Assembly (NCBI RefSeq): GCF_037975245.1
Contig: NC_092571.1
Span: forward strand, 5,354,001 to 5,418,000
Length of the DNA stretch: 64,000 nucleotides
Direction of reading: 5' to 3'
Source of the DNA: Apostichopus japonicus
Taxonomy: Eukaryota > Echinodermata > Holothuroidea > Aspidochirotida > Stichopodidae
A program made the position numbers and the translations under genes. How positions within the stretch are numbered: the first letter of the stretch is position 1; every line of letters starts with the position of its first letter. The notes beneath the pieces are model-generated. The model did no database searches and was not told the DNA's origin. It saw only the letters and a list, made by a program, of their open reading frames with translations. Of this stretch, positions 1 to 11,044 are shown piece by piece.

Positions 1-54
1 ATCGAATGTTCGTTACCGATCAATCGAATGTGCGGTATTGATCAATCGAATGTT

Positions 55-76
55 CGGTACCGATCAATCGAATGTT
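55..76 (+). repeat. Reference T-type monomer (22 bp)
   Basis: This is a canonical unit with T at position 22. CG dinucleotides lie at positions 1-2, 7-8 and 15-16. The segments between them are GTAC, ATCAAT and AATGTT. With their flanking CGs these give three overlapping inverted repeats, CGGTACCG, CGATCAATCG and CGAATGTTCG, which tile the whole unit and run into the next one. Each unit carries GGTACC, GATC and TCGA restriction sites and one ATG. T-type units form runs, for example around 47,440-47,550 and 50,190-50,290. Confidence 0.95.
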
Positions 77-120
77 CGGTACCGATCAATCGATTGTGCG
101 GTACCGATCAATCGAATGTT

Positions 121-142
121 CGGTACCGATCAATCGAATGTG
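121..142 (+). repeat. Reference G-type monomer (22 bp)
   Basis: It is identical to the T-type unit except for G at position 22, so the junction with the next unit reads AATGTGCGG instead of AATGTTCGG. This breaks the CGAA/TTCG inverted repeat that T-type units have there. G- and T-type units are both abundant. They are interspersed in patterns that recur between higher-order copies, so position 22 is the main subtype-defining site of the array. Confidence 0.93.
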
Positions 143-472
143 CGGTACCGATCAATCGAATATGCGGTATTGATCAATCGAATGTTCGGTACCGATCAAT
201 CGAATGTTCGGTACCGATCAATCGAATGTTCGGTACCGATCAATCGAATGTTCGGTACCGATCAATAGAATGTTTGATACCGATCAATCGAATGTTCGGT
301 ACCGATCAATCGAATGTGCGGTACCGATCAATCGAATGTGCGGTACCGATCAATCGAATGTTCGATACCGATCAATCGAATGTGCGGTACCGAACAATCG
401 AATGTGCGGTACCGAACAATCGAATTTGCGGTACCGATCAATCGAATGTGCGGTACCGATCAATCGAATGTG

Positions 473-542
473 CGGTACCGATCAACTAATGTGCGGTACC
501 GAACAATCGAATGTTCGGTACCGTACCGAACAATCGAATATG
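473..542 (+). repeat. Phase-slip cassette: 21-bp, 22-bp and 27-bp monomers
   Basis: Unit 473-493 is 21 bp long because CAATCGAATG has become CAACTAATG. Unit 494-515 is a 22-bp unit with GAAC in place of GATC. Unit 516-542 is 27 bp long, with CGGTACCG extended to CGGTACCGTACCG by a 5-bp duplication, and ends in AATATG. The cassette as a whole shifts the 22-bp phase by +4 bp. The same cassette recurs through the window, for example near 2,382, 2,780, 5,688, 6,150, 7,049, 8,288, 10,628, 13,169, 17,658, 22,800, 36,189 and 48,720. It is therefore an inherited landmark and not sequencing noise. Confidence 0.9.
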
Positions 543-1004
543 CGGTACCGATCAATCAAATGTGCGGTACCGATCAATCGAATGTTCGGTACCGATCAAT
601 CGCATGTGCTCTCCCGATCAATCGAATGGGCGGTATTGATCAATCGAATGTTCGGTACCGATCAATCGAATGTGCGGTACCGATCAATCGAATGTTCGTT
701 ACCGATCAATCGAATGTGCGGTATTGATCAATCGAATGTTCGGTACCGATCAATCGAATGTTCGGTACCGATCAATCGATTGTGCGGTACCGATCAATCG
801 AATGTTCGGTACCGATGAATCGAATGTGCGGTACCGATCAATCGAATGTGCGGTATTGATCAATCGAATGTTCGGAACCGATCAATCGAATGTTCGGTAC
901 CGATCAATCGAATGTTCGGTACCGATCAATCGAATGTTCAGTACCGATCAATAGAATGTTCGGTACCGATCAATCGAATGTTCGGTACCGATCAATCGAA
1001 TGTG

Positions 1005-1048
1005 CGGTACCGATCAATCATATATGCGGTACACATCAATCGAATGTT
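1005..1048 (+). repeat. TATATG marker dimer
   Basis: Two adjacent 22-bp units carry a linked variant. The first ends CAATCATATATG in place of CAATCGAATGTG. The second begins CGGTACACATC in place of CGGTACCGATC. Neither changes length. The pair is always found together and recurs at roughly 1.9, 3.36, 4.32, 5.20, 6.64, 7.81, 9.51, 11.30, 12.14, 13.42, 15.12, 15.96, 18.15, 19.92, 21.03, 21.63, 23.40, 24.51, 25.11, 26.31, 26.67, 27.90, 28.35, 31.56, 35.06, 36.84, 37.90, 38.50, 39.79, 40.15, 42.98, 43.34, 43.69, 46.53, 47.41, 48.41, 50.16, 51.15, 52.91, 54.72, 56.47, 57.47, 59.22, 59.90, 61.78, 62.40 and 63.28 kb. Copies near 52.91, 59.22, 59.90 and 61.78 kb share ATTATATATG, a sub-lineage. Confidence 0.9.
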
Positions 1049-2789
1049 CGGTACCGATCAATCGAATGTGCGGTACCGATTAATCGAATGTGCGGTACCG
1101 ATCAATCGAATGTGCGGTACCGATCAATCGAATGTTCGATACCGATCAATCGAATGAGCGGTACCGGACAATCGAATGTGCGGTATCGAACAATCGAATA
1201 TGCGGTACCGATGAATCGAATGTGCGGTACCGATCAATCGAATGTGCGGAACCGATCAATCGAATGTTCGGTACCGTACCGATGAATCGAATGTGCGGTA
1301 CCGATCAATCGAATGTTCGGTACCGATCAACTAATGTGCGATACCGAACAATCGAATGTTCGTTACCGATCAATCGAATGTTCGATACCGATCAATCGAA
1401 TGTGCGGTACCGAACAATCGAATGTGCGGTACCGATCAATCGAATATGCGGTACTGAACAATCGAATGTGCGGTACCGATCAATCGAATGTTCGGTACCG
1501 ATCAATCGCATGTGCGGTACCGATCAATCGAATGTGCGGTATTGATCAATCGAATGTTCGGTACCGATCAATCGAATGTGCGGTACTGATCAATCGAATG
1601 TTCGTTACCGATCAATCGAATGTGCGGTACCGATCAATCGAATGTTCGTTACCGATCAATCGAATGTGCGGTATTGATCAATCGAATGTTCGGTACCGAT
1701 CAATCGAATGTTCGGTACCGATCAATCGATTGTGCGGTACCGATCAATCGAATGTTCGGTACCGATCAATCGAATGTGCGGTACCGATCAATCGAATGTG
1801 CGGTATTGATCAATCGAATGTTCGGTACCGATCAATAGAATGTTCGGTACCGATCAATCGAATGTTCGGTACCGATCAATCGAATGTGCGGTACCGATCA
1901 ATCATATATGCGGTACACATCAATCGAATGTTCGGTACCGATCAATCCAATGTGCGGTACCGATTAATCGAATGTGCGGTACCGATCAATCGAATGTGCG
2001 GTACCGATCAATCGAATGTTCGATACCGATTAGTCGAATGTGCGGTACCGATCAATCGAATGTGCGGTACCGATCAATAGAATGTTCGATACCGATCAAT
2101 CGAATGTGCGGTACCGAACAATCGAAAATGCGGTACAAAACAATCGAATGTGCGGTACCGATGAATCAAATGTGCGGTACCGAACAATCGAATGTGCGGT
2201 ACCGATTAATCGAATGTGCGGTACCGATCAATCGAATGTGCGGTACCGATCAATCGAATGTTCGATACCGATCAATCGAATGTGCGGTACCGAACAATCG
2301 AATGTGCGGTACCGAACAATCGAATATGCGGTACCGATCAATCGAATGTGCGGTACCGATCAATCGAATGTGCGGTACCGATCAACTAATGTGCGATACC
2401 GAACAATCGAATGTTCGGTACCGTACCGAACAATCGAATATGCGGTACCGATCAATCGAATGTGCGGTACCGATCAATCGAATGTGCGGTATTGATCAAT
2501 CGAATGTTCGGTACCGATCAATCGAATGTTCGGTACCGATCAATCGAATGTTCGGTACCGATCAATAGAATGTTTGATACCGATCAATCGAATGTTCGGT
2601 ACCGATCAATCGAATGTGCGGTACCGATCAATCGAATGTGCGGTACCGATCAATCGAATGTTCGATACCGATCAATCGAATGTGCGGTACCGAACAATCG
2701 AATGTGCGGTACCGAACAATCGAATTTGCGGTACCGATCAATCGAATGTGCGGTACCGATCAATCGAATGTGCGGTACCGATCAACTAA

Positions 2790-4723
2790 TGTGCGGTACC
2801 GAACAATCGAATGTTCGGTACCGTACCGAACAATCGAATATGCGGTACCGATCAATCAAATGTGCGGTACCGATCAATCGAATGTTCGGTACCGATCAAT
2901 CGCATGTGCGCTACCGATCAATCGAATGGGCGGTATTGATCAATCGAATGTTCGGTACCGATCAATCGAATGTGCGGTACCGATCAATCGAATGTTCGTT
3001 ACCGATCAATCGAATGTGCGGTACCGATCAATCGAATGTTCGTTACCGATCAATCGAATGTGCGGTATTGATCAATCGAATGTTCGGTACCGATCAATCG
3101 AATGTTCGGTACCGATCAATCGATTGTGCGGTACCGATCAATCGAATGTTCGGTACCGATGAATCGAATGTGCGGTACCGATCAATCGAATGTGCGGTAT
3201 TGATCAATCGAATGTTCGGTACCGATCAATCGAATGTTCGGTACCGATCAATCGAATGTTCGGTACCGATCAATCGAATGTTCAGTACCGATCAATAGAA
3301 TGTTCGGTACCGATCAATCGAATGTTCGGTACCGATCAATCGAATGTGCGGTACCGATCAATCATATATGCGGTACACATCAATCGAATGTTCGGTACCG
3401 ATCAATCGAATGTGCGGTACCGATTAATCGAATGTGCGGTACCGATCAATCGAATGTGCGGTACCGATCAATCGAATGTTCGATACCGATCAATCGAATG
3501 AGCGGTACCGGACAATCGAATGTGCGGTATCGAACAATCGAATATGCGGTACCGATGAATCGAATGTGCGGTACCGATCAATCGAATGTGCGGAACCGAT
3601 CAATCGAATGTTCGGTACCGTACCGATGAATCGAATGTGCGGTACCGATCAATCGAATGTTCGGTACCGATCAACTAATGTGCGATACCGAACAATCGAA
3701 TGTTCGTTACCGATCAATCGAATGTTCGATACCGATCAATCGAATGTGCGGTACCGAACAATCGAATGTTCGGTACCGTACCGAACAATCGAATATGCGG
3801 TACCGATCAATCAAATGTGCGGTACCGATCAATCGAATGTTCGGTACCGATCAATCGCATGTGCGCTACCGATCAATCGAATAGGCGGTATTGATCAATC
3901 GAATGTTCGGTACCGATCAATCGAATGTGCGGTACCGATCAATCGAATGTTCGTTACCGATCAATCGAATGTGCGGTACCGATCAATCGAATGTTCGTTA
4001 CCGATCAATCGAATGTGCGGTATTGATCAATCGAATGTTCGGTACCGATCAATCGAATGTTCGGTACCGATCAATCGATTGTGCGGTACCGATCAATCGA
4101 ATGTTCGGTACCGATGAATCGAATGTGCGGTACCGATCAATCGAATGTGCGGTATTGATCAATCGAATGTTCGGTACCGATCAATCGAATGTTCGGTACC
4201 GATCAATCGAATGTTCGGTACCGATCAATCGAATGTTCAGTACCGATCAATAGAATGTTCGGTACCGATCAATCGAATGTTCGGTACCGATCAATCGAAT
4301 GTGCGGTACCGATCAATCATATATGCGGTACACATCAATCGAATGTTCGGTACCGATCAATCGAATGTGCGGTACCGATTAATCGAATGTGCGGTACCGA
4401 TCAATCGAATGTGCGGTACCGATCAATCGAATGTTCGATACCGATCAATCGAATGAGCGGTACCGGACAATCGAATGTGCGGTATCGAACAATCGAATAT
4501 GCGGTACCGATGAATCGAATGTGCGGTACCGATCAATCGAATGTGCGGAACCGATCAATCGAATGTTCGGTACCGTACCGATGAATCGAATGTGCGGTAC
4601 CGATCAATCGAATGTTCGGTACCGATCAACTAATGTGCGATACCGAACAATCGAATGTTCGTTACCGATCAATCGAATGTTCGATACCGATCAATCGAAT
4701 GTGCGGTACCGAACAATCGAATG
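2790..4723. repeat. 955-bp direct tandem duplication
   Basis: Positions about 2,790-3,768 match about 3,745-4,723 at a constant offset of 955 bp, so the copies abut. The shared order includes the 27-bp unit, AATGGGCGG/AATAGGCGG, CGATTG, GATGAATCG, GTTCAGTACC and TATATG markers. The one clear difference I noticed is GGG near 2,927 against AGG near 3,882. Similarity is lost upstream of the first copy and downstream of the second. This is the pattern of a recent unequal exchange. Confidence 0.85.
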
Positions 4724-6059
4724 TGCGGTACCGATCAATCGAATATGCGGTACTGAACAATCGAATGTGCGGTACCGATCAATCGAATGTTCGGTACCGA
4801 TCAATCGCATGTGCGGTACCGATCAATCGAATGTGCGGTATTGATCAATCGAATGTTCGGTACCGATCAATCGAATGTGCGGTACCGATCAATCGAATGT
4901 TCGTTACCGATCAATCGAATGTGCGGTACCGATCAATCGAATGTTCGTTACCGATCAATCGAATGTGCGGTATTGATCAATCGAATGTTCGGTACCGATC
5001 AATCGAATGTTCGGTACCGATCAATCGATTGTGCGGTACCGATCAATCGAATGTTCGGTACCGATCAATCGAATGTGCGGTACCGATCAATCGAATGTGC
5101 GGTATTGATCAATCGAATGTTCGGTACCGATCAATAGAATGTTCGGTACCGATCAATCGAATGTTCGGTACCGATCAATCGAATGTGCGGTACCGATCAA
5201 TCATATATGCGGTACACATCAATCGAATGTTCGGTACCGATCAATCCAATGTGCGGTACCGATTAATCGAATGTGCGGTACCGATCAATCGAATGTGCGG
5301 TACCGATCAATCGAATGTTCGATACCGATTAATCGAATGTGCGGTACTGATCAATCGAATGTGCGGTACCGATCAATAGAATGTTCGATACCGATCAATC
5401 GAATGTGCGGTACCGAACAATCGAAAATGCGGTACAAAACAATCGAATGTGCGGTACCGATGAATCAAATGTGCGGTACCGAACAATCGAATGTGCGGTA
5501 CCGATTAATCGAATGTGCGGTACCGATCAATCGAATGTGCGGTACCGATCAATCGAATGTTCGATACCGATCAATCGAATGTGCGGTACCGAACAATCGA
5601 ATGTGCGGTACCGAACAATCGAATATGCGGTACCGATCAATCGAATGTGCGGTACCGATCAATCGAATGTGCGGTACCGATCAACTAATGTGCGATACCG
5701 AACAATCGAATGTTCGGTACCGTACCGAACAATCGAATATGCGGTACCGATCAATCGAATGTGCGGTACCGATCAATCGAATGTTCGGTACCGATCAATC
5801 GCATGTGCGGTACCGATCAATCGAATGTGCGGTATTGATCAATCGAATGTTCGGTACCGATCAATCGAATGTGCGGTACCGATCAATCGAATGTTCGTTA
5901 CCGATCAATCGAATGTGCGGTACCGATCAATAGAATGTTTGATACCGATCAATCGAATGCTCGGTACCGATCAATCGAATGTGCGGTACCGATCAATCGA
6001 ATGTGCGGTACCGATCAATCGAATGTTCGATACCGATCAATCGAATGTGCGGTACCGAT

Positions 6060-7040
6060 CAATCGAATGTGCGGTACCGAACAATCGAATTTGCGGTACC
6101 AATCAATCGAATGTGCGGTACCGATCAATCGAATGTGCGGTACCGATCAACTAATGTGCGGTACCGAACAATCGAATGTTCGGTACCGTACCGAACAATC
6201 GAATATGCGGTACCGATCAATCAAATGTGCGGTACCGATCAATCGAATGTTCGGTACCGATCAATCGCATGTGCGGTACCGATCAATCGAATGGGCGGTA
6301 TTGATCAATCGAATGTTCGGTACCGATCAATCGAATGTGCGGTACCGATCAATTGAATGTTCGTTACCGATCAATCGAATGTGCGGTACCGATCAATCGA
6401 ATGTTCGTTACCGATCAATCGAATGTGCGGTATTGATCAATCGAATGTTCGGTACCGATCAATCGAATGTTCGGTACCGATCAATCGATTGTGCGGTACC
6501 GATCAATCGAATGTTCGGTACCGATCAATCGAATGTTCGGTACCGATCAATCGAATGTTCGGTACCGATCAATAGAATGTTCGGTACCGATCAATCGAAT
6601 GTTCGGTACCGATCAATCGAATGTGCGGTACCGATCAATCATATATGCGGTACACATCAATCGAATGTTCGGTACCGATCAATCCAATGTGCGGTACCGA
6701 TTAATCGAATGTGCGGTACCGATCAATCGAATGTGCGGTACCGATCAATCGAATGTTCGATACCGATCAATCGAATGTGCGGTACCGGACAATCGAAAAT
6801 GCGGTACAAAACAATCGAATGTGCGGTACCGATGAATCAAATGTGTGGTACCGAACAATCGAATGTGCGGTACCGATTAATCGAATGTGCGGTACCGATC
6901 AATCGAATGTGCGGTACCGATCAATCGAATGTTCGATACCGATCAATCGAATGTGCGGTACCGAACAATCGAATGTGCGGTACCGAACAATCGAATATGC
7001 GGTACCGATCAATCGAATGTGCGGTACCGATCAATCGAAT
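6060..7040. repeat. Dispersed block, matching 10,766-11,702
   Basis: This block shares with 10.77-11.70 kb a rare unit beginning CGGTACCAATC (near 6,094 and 10,800), followed by the same series of variants. The offset is 4,706 bp at the start and 4,662 bp later. The change of 44 bp reflects an extra two-unit GTTCGTTACC repeat in the first copy near 6,376-6,420. The copies are not adjacent, so they come from an older duplication later separated by further rearrangement. Confidence 0.75.
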
Positions 7041-10000
7041 GTGCGGTACCGATCAACTAATGTGCGATACCGAACAATCGAATGTTCGGTACCGTACCGA
7101 ACAATCGAATATGCGGTACCGATCAATCGAATGTGCGGTACCGATCAATCGAATGTTCGGTACCGATCAATCGCATGTGCGGTACCGATCAATCGAATGT
7201 GCGGTATTGATCAATCGAATGTTCGGTACCGATCAATCGAATGTGCGGTACCGATCAATCGAAAGTTCGTTACCGATCAATCGAATGTGCGGTACCGATT
7301 AATCGAATGTTCGTTACCGATCAATCGAATGTGCGGTATTGATCAATCGAATGTTCGGTACTGATCAATCGAATGTTCGGTACCGATCAATCGATTGTGC
7401 GGTACCGATCAATCGAATATTCGGTACCGATCAATCGAATGTGCGGTACCGATCAATCGAATGTACGGTATTGATCAATCGAATGTTCGGTACCGATCAA
7501 TCGAATGTTCGGTACCGATCAATCGAATGTTCGGTACCGATCAATCGAATGTTCGGTACCGATCAATAGAATGTTTGATACCGATCAATCGAATGTTCGG
7601 TACCGATCAATCGAATGTGCGGTACCGATCAATCGAATGTACGGTACCGATCAATCGAATGTTCGATACCGATCAATCGAATGTGCGGTACCGAACAATC
7701 GAATATGCGGTACCGAACAATCGAATTTGCGGTACCGATCAATCGAATGTGCGGTACCGATCAATCGAATGTGCGGTACCGATCAATCGAATGTGCGGTA
7801 CCGATCAATCATATATGCGGTACACATCAATCGAATGTTCGGTACCGATCAATCCAATGTGCGGTACCGATTAATCGAATGTGCGGTACCGATCAATCGA
7901 ATTTGCGGTACCGATCAATCGAATGTTCGATACCGATTAATCGAATGTGCGGTACCGGACAATCGAAAATGCGGTACAAAACAATCGAATGTGCGGTACC
8001 GATGAATCAAATGTGCGGTACCGAACAATCGAATGTTCGGTACCGATCAATCGAATGTTCGGTACCGATCAATAGAATGTTTGATACCGATCAATCGAAT
8101 GTTCGGTACCGATCAATCGAATGTGCGGTACCGATGAATCGAATGTGCGGTACCGATCAATCGAATGTTCGATACCGATCAATCGAATGTGCGGTACCGA
8201 ACAATCGAATGTGCGGTACCGAACAATCGAATTTGCTGTACCGATCAATCGAATGTGCGGTACCGATCAATCGAATGTGCGGTACCGATCAACTAATGTG
8301 CGGTACCGAACAATCGAATGTTCGGTACCGTACCGAACAATCGAATATGCGGTACCGATCAATCAAATGTGCGGTACCGATCAATCGAATGTTCGGTACC
8401 GATCAATCGCATGTGCGGTACCGATCAATCGAATGGGCGGTATTGATCAATCGAATGTTCGGTACCGATCAATCGAATGTGCGGTACCGATCAATCGAAT
8501 GTTCGTTACCGATCAATCGAATGTGCGGTACCGATCAATCGAATGTTCGTTACCGATGTATCGAATGTGCGGTATTGATCAATCGAATGTTCGGTACCGA
8601 TCAATCGAATGTGCGGTACCGATCAATCGAATGTTCGTTACCGATCAATCGAATGTGCGTTACCGATCAATCGAATGTTCGTTACCGATCAATCGAATGT
8701 GCGGTACCGATCAATCGAATGTTCGGTACCGATCAATCGAATGTTCGGTACCGAACAATCGAATGTGCGGTACCGATCAATCGAATGTGCGGAACCGATC
8801 AATCGAATGTTCGGTACCGTACCGATGAATCGAATGTGCGGTACCGATCAATCGAATGTGCGGTACCGATCAACTAATGTGCGATACCGAACAATCGAAT
8901 GTGCGGTACCGAACAATCGAATGTGCGGTACCGAACAATCGAATGTGCGGTACCGAACAATCGAATGTGCGGTACCGATCAATCGAATGTTCGATACCGA
9001 TCAATCGAATGTGCGGTACCGAACAATCGAATGTGCGGTACCGAACAATCGAATGTGCGGTACTGAACAATCGAATGTGCGGTACCGATCAATCGAATGT
9101 TCGGTACCGATCAATCGCATGTGCGGTACCGATCAATCGAATGTGCGGTATTGATCAATCGAATGTTCGGTACCGATCAATCGAATGTGCGGTACCGATC
9201 AATCGAATGTTCGTTACCGATCAATCGAATGTGCGGTACCGATCAATCGAATGTTCGTTACCGATCAATCGAATGTGCGGTATTGATCAATCGAATGTTC
9301 GGTACCGATCAATCGAATGTTCGGTACCGATCAATCGATTGTGCGGTACCGATCAATCGAATGTTCGGTACCGATCAATCGAATGTGCGGTACCGATCAA
9401 TCGAATGTGCGGTATTGATCAATCGAATGTTCGGTACCGATCAATAGAATGTTCGGTACCGATCAATCGAATGTTCGGTACCGATCAATCGAATGTGCGG
9501 TACCGATCAATCATATATGCGGTACACATCAATCGAATGTTCGGTACCGATCAATCCAATGTGCGGTACCGATTAATCGAATGTGCGGTACCGATCAATC
9601 GAATGTGCGGTACCGATCAATCGAATGTTCGATACCGATTAATCGAATGTGCGGTACCGATCAATCGAATGAGCGGTACCGATCAATCGAATGTTCGATA
9701 CCGATCAATCGAATGTGCGGTACCGAACAATCGAAAATGCGGTACAAAACAATCGAATGTGCGGTACCGATGAATCAAATGTGCGGTACCGAACAATCGA
9801 ATGTGCGGTACCGATTAATCGAATGTGCGGTACCGATCAATCGAATGTGCGGTACCGATCAATCGAATGTTCGATACCGATCAATCGAATGTGCGGTACA
9901 AAACAATCGAATGTGCGGTACCGATGAATCAAATGTGCGGTACCGAACAATCGAATGTGCGGTACCGATTAATCGAATGTGCGGTACCGATCAATCGAAT

Positions 10001-11044
10001 GTGCGGTACCGATCAATCGAATGTTCGATACCGATCAATCGAATGTTCGGTACCGAACAATCGAATGTGCGGTACCGAACAATCGAATATGCGGTACCGA
10101 TCAATCGAATGTGCGGTACCGATCAATCGAATGTGCGGTACCGATCAATCGAATGTTCGTTACCGATCAATCGAATGTGCGGTATTGATCAATCGAATGT
10201 TCGGTACCGATCAATCGAATGTTCGGTACCGATCAATCGATTGTGCGGTACCGATCAATCGAATGTTCGGTACCGATCAATCGAATGTGCGGTACCGATC
10301 AATCGAATGTGCGGTATTGATCAATCGAATGTTCGGTACCGATCAATCGAATGTTCGGTACCGATCAATCGAATGTTCGGTACCGATCAATCGAATGTTC
10401 GGTACCGATCAATAGAATGTTTGATACCGATCAATCGAATGTTCGGTACCGATCAATCGAATGTGCGGTACCGATCAATGGAATGTGCGGTACCGATCAA
10501 TCGAATGTTCGATACCGATCAATCGAATGTGCGGTACCGATCAATCGAATGTGCGGTACCGAACAATCGAATTTGCGGTACCGATCAATCGAATGTGCGG
10601 TACCGATCAATCGAATGTGCGGTACCGATCAACTAATGTGCGGTACCGAACAATCGAATGTTCGGTACCGTACCGAACAATCGAATATGCGGTACCGATC
10701 AATCAAATGTGCGGTACCGATCAATCGAATGTTCGGTACCGATCAATCGCATGTGCGGTACCGATCAATCGAATGTGCGGTACCGAACAATCGAATTTGC
10801 GGTACCAATCAATCGAATGTGCGGTACCGATCAATCGAATGTGCGGTACCGATCAACTAATGTGCGGTACCGAACAATCGAATGTTCGGTACCGTACCGA
10901 ACAATCGAATATGCGGTACCGATCAATCAAATGTGCGGTACCGATCAATCGAATGTTCGGTACCGATCAATCGCATGTGCGGTACCGATCAATCGAATGG
11001 GCGGTATTGATCAATCGAATGTTCGGTACCGATCAATCGAATGT

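Noticed and set aside
1005-1048. TATATG sites as promoters.
   Set aside because: The TATA-like string is a variant of the monomer present about 48 times, with no gene downstream and no other promoter element. It is kept only as a marker.
8870-9070. Open frames on the - strand (also 31,644-31,829, 42,890-43,096, 47,734-47,961, 50,481-50,708, 54,050-54,277 and 56,797-57,024).
   Set aside because: They occur only where clusters of GAAC-type (and some GATG) units remove the reverse-strand TGA. They are repeat translations of 60-75 residues with no gene features.
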